Notes under the pieces: generated by a model
What the model was told of the DNA's origin: nothing
Database searches by the model: none
Seen by the model: the letters and a program-made list of their open reading frames with translations, nothing else
Program-made: the position numbers and the translations under genes
Shown: positions 34,982-43,785 of the stretch, in pieces
Position numbering within the stretch: position 1 is the stretch's first letter
How the letters are laid out: each line of letters opens with the position of its first letter
Source: an uncultured Paracoccaceae bacterium
Lineage (GTDB): Bacteria; Pseudomonadota; Alphaproteobacteria; Rhodobacterales; Rhodobacteraceae
Length of the DNA stretch: 64,000 bases
Assembly: GCA_947494675.1 (NCBI GenBank)
Contig: CANLVP010000001.1
Coordinates: 1,624,001-1,688,000, forward strand
Reading direction: 5' to 3'

Positions 34982-36193
34982 ATGAACAAGCGGTTTTCTG
35001 GATCTTTCACGCAACAATCTGATCTGCCCGAAGCCTCCCACCGGGCAGCAGAGAGGGTTCTGAGAACCGCGGCCCTTCATCGCTATCAAAGCGATGAAGG
35101 GCAATTGTCTGAAACTGCGCTGCTTGAACAGGCGTTTGCGGCATGGCAGGGCAGTGCGTTTTGCATCGCACTGGCGTCGGGTGGACAGGCCATACAACTT
35201 GCGTTGCGAGCCGTTGGCGTGACAGCGGGTGACCCGGTTCTGACCAATGCCTTTACGCTTGCGCCCGTACCCGGCGCGATCTGGGCGGTGGGTGGAAAAC
35301 CGGTTCTGGTTGAGATCACCAAAGACTTGGTGATCGATCTGGATGATCTGTGGGCTAAAATTGCGTCATCCGGCGCAAAGGTGCTGTTGCTGTCGCATAT
35401 GCGCGGTCATCTTCCCGACCTGACCGAGATCACAAAGATTGCAAGCGCGGCAGGTGTCACCGTGGTTGAGGATTGCGCGCATACGATGGGGGCCACCTGG
35501 CGCGGTCAAAAGAGCGGCAACTTTGGCGCGTTCGGCTGCTTTTCGACCCAGACCTACAAGCATATGAATTCTGGCGAAGGCGGGCTTTTGACCACCGATG
35601 ATCCCGCACTTGCGGCCAAGGCGATGATCATGTCGGGGTCCTATATGAATTATACGCGCCACGGCACCGTGCCTGACCCGGAGCATTTTGCCGACGCGAT
35701 CTATGATTGTCCCAACATGTCCGCACGCATGGACAATCTGCGCGCCGCCGTTTTACGGCCACAGCTTGCGCAGCTTGATGATGCGGTCATCGGCTGGACC
35801 CGTCGGGCTGAGATTATTCTGCGCAGCTTGGGGCAACTCTCGCCTGATGTGCATATCCCTATGCCATTGGACGGCGCATTCCGGGTCGGCAGTTCCATCC
35901 AGTTTAGCCTGCCCGGCCGGACCCCGGCGCGCTGTCAGGCCGTCGTGCGTGATCTTGCTGCGCGGGGGGTTGAGGTGAAATGGTTCGGCCATGTGGAGCC
36001 GCATGGCTTTACGTCACAACACCGGCATTGGCGCTATGTGCAGGCGCAGGCATTGCCGCAGACCGATGACATTCTGCGCAGCCTGTTCGACATGCGGGTG
36101 CCGCTTCGCTTTGGCGAGGACGACTGTCGGCTGATCGCAGAAATCCTGTGCGAAGTCCTACAGGCCCATGCCACAACAGGAGAGGCCGCATGA
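34982..36193 (+). CDS. DegT/DnrJ/EryC1/StrS-family aminotransferase
   Basis: A 403-residue PLP aminotransferase of the sugar-type class (fold type I). The PLP lysine is in FSTQTYKHMNSGEGGLLTT (near residue 190), EDCAHTMGATW precedes it, and NMSARMDNLRAAVLRPQL is the usual region after it. Family members exchange amino groups on keto-sugars or other small carbonyl compounds. It starts 1 nt after the cuyA stop codon and its end overlaps the racemase start (ATGA), so it belongs to the operon. In this setting it might move an amino group to or from a C3 sulfonate; the true substrate is unknown. Confidence 0.85.
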   Translation: MNKRFSGSFTQQSDLPEASHRAAERVLRTAALHRYQSDEGQLSETALLEQAFAAWQGSAFCIALASGGQAIQLALRAVGVTAGDPVLTNAFTLAPVPGAIWAVGGKPVLVEITKDLVIDLDDLWAKIASSGAKVLLLSHMRGHLPDLTEITKIASAAGVTVVEDCAHTMGATWRGQKSGNFGAFGCFSTQTYKHMNSGEGGLLTTDDPALAAKAMIMSGSYMNYTRHGTVPDPEHFADAIYDCPNMSARMDNLRAAVLRPQLAQLDDAVIGWTRRAEIILRSLGQLSPDVHIPMPLDGAFRVGSSIQFSLPGRTPARCQAVVRDLAARGVEVKWFGHVEPHGFTSQHRHWRYVQAQALPQTDDILRSLFDMRVPLRFGEDDCRLIAEILCEVLQAHATTGEAA

Positions 36194-36915
36194 CACCTGG
36201 CCCGATTGGTATCTTGGGCGGGATGGGTCCGCAGGCGACCATTCTGCTGCAGGAACGTCTGGTGCGCGCGATCCCTGCCACGGATGATGCAGATCACATT
36301 CCGCTGTTGGTTGATATGAACCCAAGGGTGCCATCCCGCATAAAATGGCTGATCGAAGGACGCGGCACCGACCCGACCCCGGCCTTGGTTGCGATGGCGA
36401 AGCGGCTTGAATCCGCAGGCGCCACCGCTTTGGCGATGCCCTGCAATACCGCCCATGCCTTTGCTGATGACATCACCGCAGCAATCGACATCCCGTTTCT
36501 GAACATGCCGCAATTGGCCGCCGCGTTTGTCGCGCACAAAATCCCAGCAGGCAGCGCGGTTGGCATCCTTGCATCGCCCGCCACCCAAAAGACAGAGCTG
36601 TTCAAATCCGTGTTGGCCCCGCACGGGCTGACCGCGATTTATCCGGACAACAATGATCCGCTGCTGACTGTCATCAAGGAAATCAAGGCAAGCGGGCCGA
36701 CTGAGAGACACATCAGGCTGTTGAACGACACCGCAGCGGACTTCGCCCAGAACGGGGCCACTGCGATCCTGGTTGGGTGTTCGGAATTTTCCCTCATCAG
36801 CGACAAGATGACGGCCGCTGTTCCGGTCATCGATACGTTGAATGTCCTGACCCATCATCTGGTGGATTTCGCGACCAATTGCATCGCCAAGCCCGTTCAT
36901 GCCGTGCCGTCCTGA
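36190..36915 (+). CDS. aspartate/glutamate-racemase family protein, possible cysteate racemase
   Basis: A 241-residue member of the PLP-independent Asp/Glu racemase family. IGILGGMGPQATILLQERL opens it; the two catalytic cysteines are in ALAMPCNTAHAF (near residue 87) and ILVGCSEFSLIS (near residue 197). Aspartate racemases invert the alpha carbon of an acidic amino acid; cysteate is the sulfonate analogue of aspartate, so in an operon with cuyA and an HpsN-like enzyme it is a good candidate for D-/L-cysteate interconversion. This is inference. It overlaps the upstream gene by 4 nt. Confidence 0.85.
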   Translation: MTPGPIGILGGMGPQATILLQERLVRAIPATDDADHIPLLVDMNPRVPSRIKWLIEGRGTDPTPALVAMAKRLESAGATALAMPCNTAHAFADDITAAIDIPFLNMPQLAAAFVAHKIPAGSAVGILASPATQKTELFKSVLAPHGLTAIYPDNNDPLLTVIKEIKASGPTERHIRLLNDTAADFAQNGATAILVGCSEFSLISDKMTAAVPVIDTLNVLTHHLVDFATNCIAKPVHAVPS

Positions 36916-36962
36916 TCCGCCTCAACCCTGAACCGACCTCTTGCCAACCAAAGGGCCCAACT

Positions 36963-38261
36963 ATGTCTCATACCTACTTGAAAAAAGCGGTGCTTACTGC
37001 CGAAACCGATGCAGAGAACGTGCGCGACATCGTGGAAAACCTGCTTGAGGATATCAAGCGCGGTGGCGAGGATACGGTGCGCGAACTAGCGCTGAAATTC
37101 GACAAATGGGACGGCGACATCGTTGTCTCCGCCGAACAGATCGCAGAGGCCGAAAAGCAGGTCCCAGACAGCCTCAAGCGGGACATCCAGTTTTCGCACG
37201 ACAACATTCGCCGCTTCGCGGAGCAGCAGCTTTCGACCATGCAGGATTGCACGTTAGAGGTGGTTCCGGGGTTCGTTGTCGGCCAAAAGCAGATCCCGAT
37301 TGAAGCGGCGGGGTGCTATGTGCCGGGCGGGCGCTACAGCCATCTGGCCAGCGCCATCATGACGGTCACCACCGCCAAGGTCGCGGGCGTCAAACATATC
37401 ACGGCGGTCTCTCCGCCGCGTCCGGGGGGCGGTATCCCCCCTGCCATCCTTTATACGCTGAACCTGTGCGGCGCCGATCGGATTTTGAACCTTGGCGGGG
37501 TGCAGGGCATCGCATCGATGGCGCAGGGGCTGTTTGGTTGCGAAAAAGCAGCGATCCTTGTTGGCCCCGGAAACCAGTTTGTGGCCGAGGCCAAACGTAT
37601 TCTCTTTGGCGAGGTCGGGATCGACATGTTCGCCGGACCCACCGACAGCCTGATCATCGCAGATAAAACAGCAGACCCGGCGCTGGTCGCGGCAGATTTG
37701 GTCGGGCAGGCCGAACACGGCTACAATTCGCCCGTTTGGCTGATCACCGATGATAAGGCGCTGGCGAACGAGGTCATGGACCGCGTGCCGGGGCTGATTG
37801 CAGACCTGCCAGAGCTGAACCGGATCAATGCCGAAGCGTCCTGGCGCGACTATGCCGAGGTGATCTTGTGCTCAGATCGCGAAGAAATGCGCAAAGTGGC
37901 CGACCAATATGCGCCGGAGCATTTGCAGGTCATGGCGGATGATCTGGATTGGTGGCTTGGCGCGCTGCGCAACTATGGGTCCCTGTTTCTGGGCGAACAT
38001 ACGACGGTGGCTTTCGGTGACAAATCCGCGGGCACCAATCACGTCCTGCCGACCAGCGGGGCCGCGCGCTATACCGGTGGTTTGTCAGTCCACAAATTCG
38101 TCAAGACCGTGACGTGGCAGCGCGCCGATGCGCAGGGCATGCGCCCCGTCGCCGAGGCCACAGCGCGGATTTCACGGTTTGAGGGCATGGAAGGCCACGC
38201 CCGGACCGCCGCAGATCGTCTGCAAAGATACTTTCCGAATGAAGAGTTCGAACTTGGATAA
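36963..38261 (+). CDS. HpsN-like sulfonate alcohol dehydrogenase (histidinol dehydrogenase family)
   Basis: A 432-residue histidinol dehydrogenase homologue; the family performs a two-step, NAD-dependent oxidation of a primary alcohol to a carboxylate. Zinc ligands are visible in LVGQAEHGYNSP (Gln, His), AFGDKSAGTNHVLPTSGAAR (Asp) and GMEGHARTA (His); the catalytic Glu-His pair is in YAPEHLQVM. It is not in a his operon. HpsN, a homologue, oxidises 2,3-dihydroxypropanesulfonate to sulfolactate. Here, with cuyA and a racemase, an amino-alcohol sulfonate (cysteinolate) oxidised to cysteate is plausible. ATG at 36963 after AAAGGG. Confidence 0.85.
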   Translation: MSHTYLKKAVLTAETDAENVRDIVENLLEDIKRGGEDTVRELALKFDKWDGDIVVSAEQIAEAEKQVPDSLKRDIQFSHDNIRRFAEQQLSTMQDCTLEVVPGFVVGQKQIPIEAAGCYVPGGRYSHLASAIMTVTTAKVAGVKHITAVSPPRPGGGIPPAILYTLNLCGADRILNLGGVQGIASMAQGLFGCEKAAILVGPGNQFVAEAKRILFGEVGIDMFAGPTDSLIIADKTADPALVAADLVGQAEHGYNSPVWLITDDKALANEVMDRVPGLIADLPELNRINAEASWRDYAEVILCSDREEMRKVADQYAPEHLQVMADDLDWWLGALRNYGSLFLGEHTTVAFGDKSAGTNHVLPTSGAARYTGGLSVHKFVKTVTWQRADAQGMRPVAEATARISRFEGMEGHARTAADRLQRYFPNEEFELG

Positions 38262-39279
38262 TCAACTCACCCGACGCAAGCTCGACCAGCTTTTTGGCTG
38301 GGCCGAACTTAATCTGCGGCTCAGCCATTGGAGGGGTATTTCCGTGGCCCTGATGGTGGCCGCAACGGCCACCTTTCTGTCCGAACATTACGGCGCGCCG
38401 ACAATGCTGTTTGCCTTGCTGATCGGGCTGTCGCTGGGGTTTCTGGCCGATGTGCCCGCGCTGGAAGGCGGGCTGAACTTTTCGGCCAAGACCATCCTGC
38501 GCCTTGGCGTGGGCCTATTGGGGATCAGGCTGGGCTTTGAAGACGTGCAGGCCGTGGGTGGCGCGTCGATCATGGCGGTCTTTGGCATGGTGCTGGCCAC
38601 CCTGATCTGCGGTGTCATTCTGTCCTATGCGGTGGGACGGAAAGTTGCGTTTGGCGTTCTGTCAGGCGGCGCGGTTGCGGTCTGCGGTGCCTCTGCGGCT
38701 TTGGCGTTTTCGTCGGTCCTGCCGGATCGCCCGGACCGCGAAAAGGATACGGTGCTGGTCGTCATTTCGGTCACGCTTTTGTCGACTGTCGCGATGGTGC
38801 TGTACCCGATCCTGTTTCAATTTCTGGGCTATGACGATCTGGCGACAGGGTTCCTGATCGGGGCGACCATTCACGATGTTGCGCAGGTCGTGGGCGCGGG
38901 CTATTCCGTCAGTGACGACGCGGGCTTGACGGCGACATTGGTCAAGATGCTGCGGGTCGCGATGTTGCCGGTTCTGGTGCTGGCGATCCATTTGATGTTC
39001 CATGACAGTCAGGACAAGAAATCCCCGTTTCCGTGGTTCCTGATCCTGTTCATCGCATTGGCCGTCTTGCGCTCGCTGGTCGATATCCCCGAACACATCA
39101 TCCATCTGGTATCGGAAACGGCGCGCTGGATGATGGTCGCGGCCATCGCCGCCATCGGGCTGCGCACCAATCTGGGATCGGTGTTGCGGGTGCATCCATC
39201 CCTGATGATCATTCTGGCGGTCGAAACCCTGTTCCTTTTGGGGCTGGCGCTGATATTCACCAATTATTTCCTGACCTGA
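38239..39279 (+). CDS. cuyZ: YeiH/UPF0324-family membrane protein, putative sulfite exporter
   Basis: A 346-residue polytopic membrane protein (about 10 predicted helices) of the YeiH/UPF0324 family. Typical segments are LRLGVGLLGIRLGFEDV, FGVLSGGAVAVCGASAALAF and LIGATIHDVAQVVGAGYSVS. I recall a homologue next to cuyA in another roseobacter being named CuyZ and proposed to export sulfite. The start ATG at 38239 lies 23 nt inside the 3' end of the dehydrogenase gene, implying coupling. It could protect the cell from sulfite released by CuyA. Confidence 0.82.
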   Translation: MKSSNLDNQLTRRKLDQLFGWAELNLRLSHWRGISVALMVAATATFLSEHYGAPTMLFALLIGLSLGFLADVPALEGGLNFSAKTILRLGVGLLGIRLGFEDVQAVGGASIMAVFGMVLATLICGVILSYAVGRKVAFGVLSGGAVAVCGASAALAFSSVLPDRPDREKDTVLVVISVTLLSTVAMVLYPILFQFLGYDDLATGFLIGATIHDVAQVVGAGYSVSDDAGLTATLVKMLRVAMLPVLVLAIHLMFHDSQDKKSPFPWFLILFIALAVLRSLVDIPEHIIHLVSETARWMMVAAIAAIGLRTNLGSVLRVHPSLMIILAVETLFLLGLALIFTNYFLT

Positions 39280-39289
39280 GGCTGCGATC

Positions 39290-39646
39290 ATGACCACACC
39301 AATTCACCGCCATCAAGGCACGGGCCGGATGAGCCGGATCGTTGAACACAACGGAACGATCTATCTGTGCGGTCAGGTGGGCACGCGCGGGGATTCCGTT
39401 GCCGATCAAACGCGCCAAACCCTGCAAAAGATCGAGGACCTGTTGGCCTCTGTCGGGAGCGATAAGAACCGCATCCTGTCAGCGACAATCTGGCTGGCGG
39501 ATATGGCTGATTTTGCGGAAATGAACGCGGTATGGGACGCTTGGGTTGAACCGGGCCACGAACCGGCCCGCGCCTGCGGCGAGGCAAAGCTGGCGAGCCC
39601 GGAACTTGCCGTTGAGATTTTGATCGTGGCGGCGTCTGGGGCTTAG
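39290..39646 (+). CDS. RidA-family enamine/imine deaminase
   Basis: A 118-residue YjgF/YER057c/UK114 family protein. VEHNGTIYLCGQVGTRGDSV and EPARACGEAKLASPELAVEI (with the conserved Arg) fit the family. RidA hydrolyses reactive 2-aminoacrylate-type enamines; CuyA releases exactly such an intermediate when it removes sulfite from cysteate, so its position as last gene of the operon makes sense. It starts 10 nt after the exporter gene and is convergent with lysR (4-nt overlap). Confidence 0.9.
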   Translation: MTTPIHRHQGTGRMSRIVEHNGTIYLCGQVGTRGDSVADQTRQTLQKIEDLLASVGSDKNRILSATIWLADMADFAEMNAVWDAWVEPGHEPARACGEAKLASPELAVEILIVAASGA

Positions 39647-40563
39647 TCTAAATCCAGCTCGGACGAGTGCTGCATCGCCTCCCAAAATTCTTCGGCGCGT
39701 GGCGGCAGGTCGCGCCTCATCCGCGCGATCACCACGTTCAATTCAAATCCAGGCAGGAAGTGGTCCATCTGGGTCAGCGCAACGGAATCCAGGTCGGATT
39801 TGACGATCATGCTGGGCAGCCAGCCGACACCCAACCCGCGCCGCACGAATTCCACAAGCGCGAGGCTAAGACCCGTCTCGGCGACGCGGATCAGTTGCGT
39901 CGATTGGTTTGTCCGGTTCGCAAGCAGCTTTTGCAGGACCTCGCCCAGAAAGATCGACGACGGGTAGGCCACCATCGGAAGCGAGCCTGCGATGTCGTCA
40001 GTCAAGGCAGGATCTTCATAGGCCGGGGCAAGGCCGGTTTTGATGACCGGGATGAACTTTTCGCGGCCCAAGATCAGACGGTCACAGAATTCTGGATCAA
40101 TCTCGGGGTCCTCGCCAGCCATTTCGTAGATCAGGGCAAATTCGGCCTCTTGTTTCATAATGGCCATAAGGCATTCGCCTTTGCGTCCTGATTTGATGCG
40201 CGCGTTGGAATTACTGTCCAAAGCGGAATGCATCAAAAGCTGCGGCGCGACGGATGCGGTCAGCGCGTGTTGGCAGATCAATGTGATGCGCTTGTTCAGG
40301 TCAACTTCTGGCTCTGACAAAAGCTGGCGGACGCGGCGCAACTCGGCCGCTGATTTCCGGAGTGTGGGCAGAATATCTCGCACGTGCCGCTTGAGCACGA
40401 TGGGCTTTTTGGTGCGGTCAAACAGCTCGCAACCAAGCGTCTCCTCAATCATCCGAATGCGCCGGGTGAAGGCCGAGGGTGTCAGGAAACGCGCCTCAGC
40501 CGCGGTGTTGAAAGACCCCATCTCGGAGACCGCAAGTATATCTTCTATCCACTCGAGTCGCAT
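39643..40563 (-). CDS. LysR-family regulator of the sulfonate cluster
   Basis: A 306-residue LTTR. The N-terminal winged HTH (about residues 1-60) reads WIEDILAVSEMGSFNTAAEA and FLTPSAFTRRIRMIEETLG, and the effector domain follows. It sits between the two operons of the cluster, convergent with ridA and divergent from the TRAP genes. Its start codon is 10 bp from a 40-bp site that recurs before cuyA, so autoregulation plus control of both operons is likely. The inducer is probably the sulfonate or its breakdown product. Confidence 0.92.
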   Translation of the reverse strand: MRLEWIEDILAVSEMGSFNTAAEARFLTPSAFTRRIRMIEETLGCELFDRTKKPIVLKRHVRDILPTLRKSAAELRRVRQLLSEPEVDLNKRITLICQHALTASVAPQLLMHSALDSNSNARIKSGRKGECLMAIMKQEAEFALIYEMAGEDPEIDPEFCDRLILGREKFIPVIKTGLAPAYEDPALTDDIAGSLPMVAYPSSIFLGEVLQKLLANRTNQSTQLIRVAETGLSLALVEFVRRGLGVGWLPSMIVKSDLDSVALTQMDHFLPGFELNVVIARMRRDLPPRAEEFWEAMQHSSELDLD

Positions 40564-40573
40564 GGCACCTATC

Positions 40574-40613
40574 TTGCAAAAATGGAAACTTAGTTGAGGT
40601 TTTTCGAACTTGA
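40574..40613 (+). promoter_or_regulatory. 40-bp conserved operator, copy 2 (lysR-dctP gap)
   Basis: Ungapped relative of 33868-33907 (TTGCAA, TGGAAACTTA and TCGAACTTGA blocks at the same spacing). It lies 10 bp from the lysR start codon and 170 bp before dctP in the 220-bp divergent gap. It probably binds the LysR protein and controls both directions. Confidence 0.75.
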
Positions 40614-40783
40614 GTTAGCCCTCAACTCTGACAGATTGAAATATAAGCAATTAGGGGCCTATAGCAAGATCAACTGGGCACAGCTCGCAAAGCCAAAAAA
40701 AGGCATTGCGAGGACGGTCTCTGGCTGCGAAATGTCACCTTCCTTGGTGGCGAAACTGGTCCGACTGACAAGGAGACTCCCCA

Positions 40784-41803
40784 ATGAAGTCCTTCAAATT
40801 TCCCTCCACCATGATGGCAGCTGCTGCCGTCGCAGCACTTTGCCTCGCGGCACCGGCGTCCGCCAAAAACTTCAAAATCGCAGTTGGCGACAGCGCCGGC
40901 AGCACGCAAGAAGTGGGCGGCCTGGCGTTCAAAGACAAGCTCGAAGAACTGTCGGGTGGTGAACATACCGCAACGCTGTTCCTGGGCGGTCAGCTGGGGT
41001 CCGAGCAGGACACCGTCAACGATGCGGCCATCGGCACATTGGACATGTCCATCCTCGCGATCAACAACATCACGCCGTTCTCCCCGCGTGTTGGTGTTCT
41101 GTCATTGCCCTACGCCATGCTGAGCCTTGAAGATGCCGAAACCCTTACACAGGGCGCGATTGGTGATGAGTTGATCGAAGCCACAATCGAAGATGCAGGC
41201 GTGCGCATCATCGGCTGGACCTATGCCGGTTTCCGCCGTTTGACCAACTCGCAGCGCCCTGTCCGCACTGTAGAAGACCTGCAGGGTCTGGTGATCCGCG
41301 TTCCCAAGAACGAAATCATGATCGACACCTACAAGGCCTGGGGCATCAGCCCGACACCGATGGCGTGGTCTGAAACCTTTGCTGCGCTGCAAACCAAGGT
41401 CGTTGACGGGCAAGACACCCCCTACATCACGATCAACGCGATGAAGTTCTATGAGATTCAGCAATACGCGACCAACCTGCGTTACCTGTTCCTGATCGAA
41501 CCGCTGATCATTTCCGAGCAGGTGTTCCAGGACCTGTCCGAAGAAGACCAGAACATAATCCTTGCCGCTGGTCAGGCCGCAACCGAGGCATCTGCCCAGT
41601 ATCTGCGTGACCAAGAGGCTTCGATCCAGGAACAGCTGGTCGCAGAGCACGGCATGGAAATCGTTGACGCCGCAAACGACGAAGCGGAATTCATCGATCT
41701 CGCAACCTCGGCAGTCTGGCCAAAGTTCTATGACAGCGTCGGCGGCATCGAAAAGGTGAACGCCATGCTGGCAGCCATCGGCCGCGAACCGGTCTCTGAA
41801 TAA
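40784..41803 (+). CDS. dctP: TRAP transporter substrate-binding protein (DctP family)
   Basis: A 339-residue periplasmic receptor. Signal peptide MMAAAAVAALCLAAPASA; mature protein from KNFKIAVGDS. The usual core segment LQGLVIRVPKNEIMIDTYKA carries the Arg that in this family binds the acidic group of the ligand, followed by GISPTPMAWSETFAALQTKV and VDGQDTP. In the divergent operon of the sulfonate cluster, it likely captures the anionic sulfonate substrate. AAGGAGA precedes the start codon. Confidence 0.92.
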   Translation: MKSFKFPSTMMAAAAVAALCLAAPASAKNFKIAVGDSAGSTQEVGGLAFKDKLEELSGGEHTATLFLGGQLGSEQDTVNDAAIGTLDMSILAINNITPFSPRVGVLSLPYAMLSLEDAETLTQGAIGDELIEATIEDAGVRIIGWTYAGFRRLTNSQRPVRTVEDLQGLVIRVPKNEIMIDTYKAWGISPTPMAWSETFAALQTKVVDGQDTPYITINAMKFYEIQQYATNLRYLFLIEPLIISEQVFQDLSEEDQNIILAAGQAATEASAQYLRDQEASIQEQLVAEHGMEIVDAANDEAEFIDLATSAVWPKFYDSVGGIEKVNAMLAAIGREPVSE

Positions 41804-41816
41804 GAAACCAAACCGG

Positions 41817-41842
41817 GAAGGGCGCCTGAATGGGCGCCCTTC
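41817..41842 (+). terminator. hairpin between dctP and dctQ (attenuator or RNA-stability element)
   Basis: Perfect 10-bp stem GAAGGGCGCC / GGCGCCCTTC with a 6-nt loop, 13 nt after the dctP stop codon and 24 nt before dctQ. No U-tract follows, so partial termination or 3' protection of a dctP mRNA is more likely than full termination. This would give more receptor than membrane subunits. Confidence 0.7.
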
Positions 41843-41865
41843 GTCAATCCGCACAGGGGGCGACC

Positions 41866-42426
41866 ATGTCGAAATTCTGGCACTTTGTTGATCACATCGA
41901 AAGCTACATTTGTCGTACGCTTTTGAGCATCTTTGTATGTTTGCTGTTTGTGCAAATCATTGCCCGCACAGCGTTCAACTTTTCCTTTTCATGGGTCGAA
42001 GAGCTTTCGGTCTATATGTTCGTTTGGTTCGTTTTCTTCGGGGCAAGCTATGCGGCCAAGATGGGGGCCCATAACCGGGTCACGTTCCAGCTGAAAATCT
42101 TTCCGTCCAGTTGGCTGAAATACATCGAGGCCATCGCTGACCTCTTCTGGATCTTTTTCAACGTCTACTTCGTCATTCTGGCGCTGGACTTCATCTTTAA
42201 CCGCATGAACCGTTTCCAGTCGTCGCAGACGATGGGGTTCCATCTGAGCTGGGTCTACATCGTGCTGCCCATCGCGTTTTCGTTGATGACGTTCCGCATC
42301 CTTCAGGTGAACTACAAGCGGCTCATCCTCAAGCAAGAGCTGAAGGACCCCGACGCCATCGATCTTGAAGAGTTGAAAGCGGAAGTCACTGAACCGCAAA
42401 ACACCCAACCAAACGAGGGCAAGTAA
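41866..42426 (+). CDS. dctQ: TRAP transporter small permease (DctQ)
   Basis: A 186-residue membrane protein with four predicted helices; SKFWHFVDHIESYICRTLLS, FSFSWVEELSVYMFVWFVF and GASYAAKMGAHNRV (the last two near residues 42-75) are typical of DctQ. The C-terminal tail is acidic. AGGGGGC is 4 nt upstream of ATG at 41866. Its stop codon overlaps the dctM start (TAATG). Confidence 0.92.
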   Translation: MSKFWHFVDHIESYICRTLLSIFVCLLFVQIIARTAFNFSFSWVEELSVYMFVWFVFFGASYAAKMGAHNRVTFQLKIFPSSWLKYIEAIADLFWIFFNVYFVILALDFIFNRMNRFQSSQTMGFHLSWVYIVLPIAFSLMTFRILQVNYKRLILKQELKDPDAIDLEELKAEVTEPQNTQPNEGK

Positions 42427-43766
42427 TGGCTGGCGAAATTATCCTTATTCTCTTCGGGGGCTTCCTGTTCCTGTTGCTCATCGGCGCCCCAATCACGGTT
42501 GCATTGGGTGTCTCAACACTTCTCTCCTTCCTCTATCTTGGCGAAAACCCGATCAAATTCGTCCAGATCGCCTATACCTCTGTCGGGTCATTCCCGCTGA
42601 TGGCGCTTCCTGCCTTTATCCTTGCAGGCGCGCTAATGGAGGCGGCAGGGTTATCAAGGCGATTAATCAACGTGGCCGAAAGCTTCGCAGGTCCCTTTAC
42701 TGGGGGCATGTCTGCGGCAACCGTCTTTGCCTGTCTGTTCTTTGGCGCAATTTCTGGTTCGGGTCCGGCAACAACAGCGGCCGTTGGTATGCTGATGATC
42801 CCAGCGATGATCCAACGTGGCTATGGTCGCCCGTTTGCCTCGGCCGTCACGGCGTCGTCGGGCGGTTTGGGGATCGTGATCCCGCCGTCCATTCCGCTGA
42901 TCATCTACGGCATTGCCGCACTTGGCATGCCCGCCCCGCCCGAGGCCATCGCAGAACACGGCGTGTTCCAGACGGTTTCGATCCCCAAGTTGTTCATCGC
43001 GGGCTTCATGCCAGCCTTTGTCATCGCGGGTAGCCTTTTGATCATGAACTACATCCTGTCGCGCAAACACGGCTATTCGGGGTCGAGCGAAGGTTGGTCG
43101 GCGCGCAATATCCTGTGTGAATTCTATCGCGGGTTCTGGGCGCTGATGGCACCTGTCGTGATTTTGGGCGGTATCTATTCCGGCTTCTTCACCCCGACCG
43201 AGGCCGCCATTGTGGCCATCTTCTACACGCTGGCGGTGGGCACGTTTATCTATCGCGAACTGTCCTGGTCGAGCCTTTTTGGCGCGTTGGAGACGACCAC
43301 CTGGCTTACGGGCCGTGTGTTGTTGATCATGTTTACAGCAACCGTGTTCGGGCGGCTTTTGGTGGAAAACCAAATCCCCGCGCTGATTGCCGAAGGCATG
43401 TTGTCGGTCACGGACAATCGTTATGTGATCTGGACGCTGGTGATCATGTTCCTGCTGTTCGTCGGGATGTTCATGGAAACGCTGGCAACGATCCTGATCC
43501 TTGTGCCGGTGATGCTGCCGGTGGCCTATTCGATGGGCATCGACCCGATCCACTTTGGTGTCGTGATGGTCTGTACTTTGGGGATCGGCTTTCAAACACC
43601 GCCCTTGGGTGAGAACCTGTTCATCGCCTCGGGCATATCAAATATCACGATTGAGCGGATATCGATCGCGGCACTGCCATTTGCCTTTATCAACACGCTG
43701 GCAATCTTCGTGATCGCCTTCTTCCCTGAAATATCGCTCTGGCTGCCAAGGGTCCTTGGATACTGA
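42426..43766 (+). CDS. dctM: TRAP transporter large permease (DctM)
   Basis: A 446-residue integral membrane subunit with about 12 helices, energised by sodium gradients in studied members. GAISGSGPATTAAVGMLMIP, SGGLGIVIPPSIPLIIYGIA, GGIYSGFFTPTEAAIVAI and TLGIGFQTPPLGENLF are diagnostic. It completes the dctPQM set and overlaps the dctQ stop codon. Confidence 0.96.
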   Translation: MAGEIILILFGGFLFLLLIGAPITVALGVSTLLSFLYLGENPIKFVQIAYTSVGSFPLMALPAFILAGALMEAAGLSRRLINVAESFAGPFTGGMSAATVFACLFFGAISGSGPATTAAVGMLMIPAMIQRGYGRPFASAVTASSGGLGIVIPPSIPLIIYGIAALGMPAPPEAIAEHGVFQTVSIPKLFIAGFMPAFVIAGSLLIMNYILSRKHGYSGSSEGWSARNILCEFYRGFWALMAPVVILGGIYSGFFTPTEAAIVAIFYTLAVGTFIYRELSWSSLFGALETTTWLTGRVLLIMFTATVFGRLLVENQIPALIAEGMLSVTDNRYVIWTLVIMFLLFVGMFMETLATILILVPVMLPVAYSMGIDPIHFGVVMVCTLGIGFQTPPLGENLFIASGISNITIERISIAALPFAFINTLAIFVIAFFPEISLWLPRVLGY

Positions 43767-43785
43767 ATCTGGAAAGGATTTGAAT

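Noticed and set aside
36963-38261. Annotation as biosynthetic histidinol dehydrogenase hisD
   Set aside because: No other his genes are nearby, the operon is dedicated to sulfonate-type enzymes, and an LTTR/TRAP context is typical of catabolic HpsN-like homologues.
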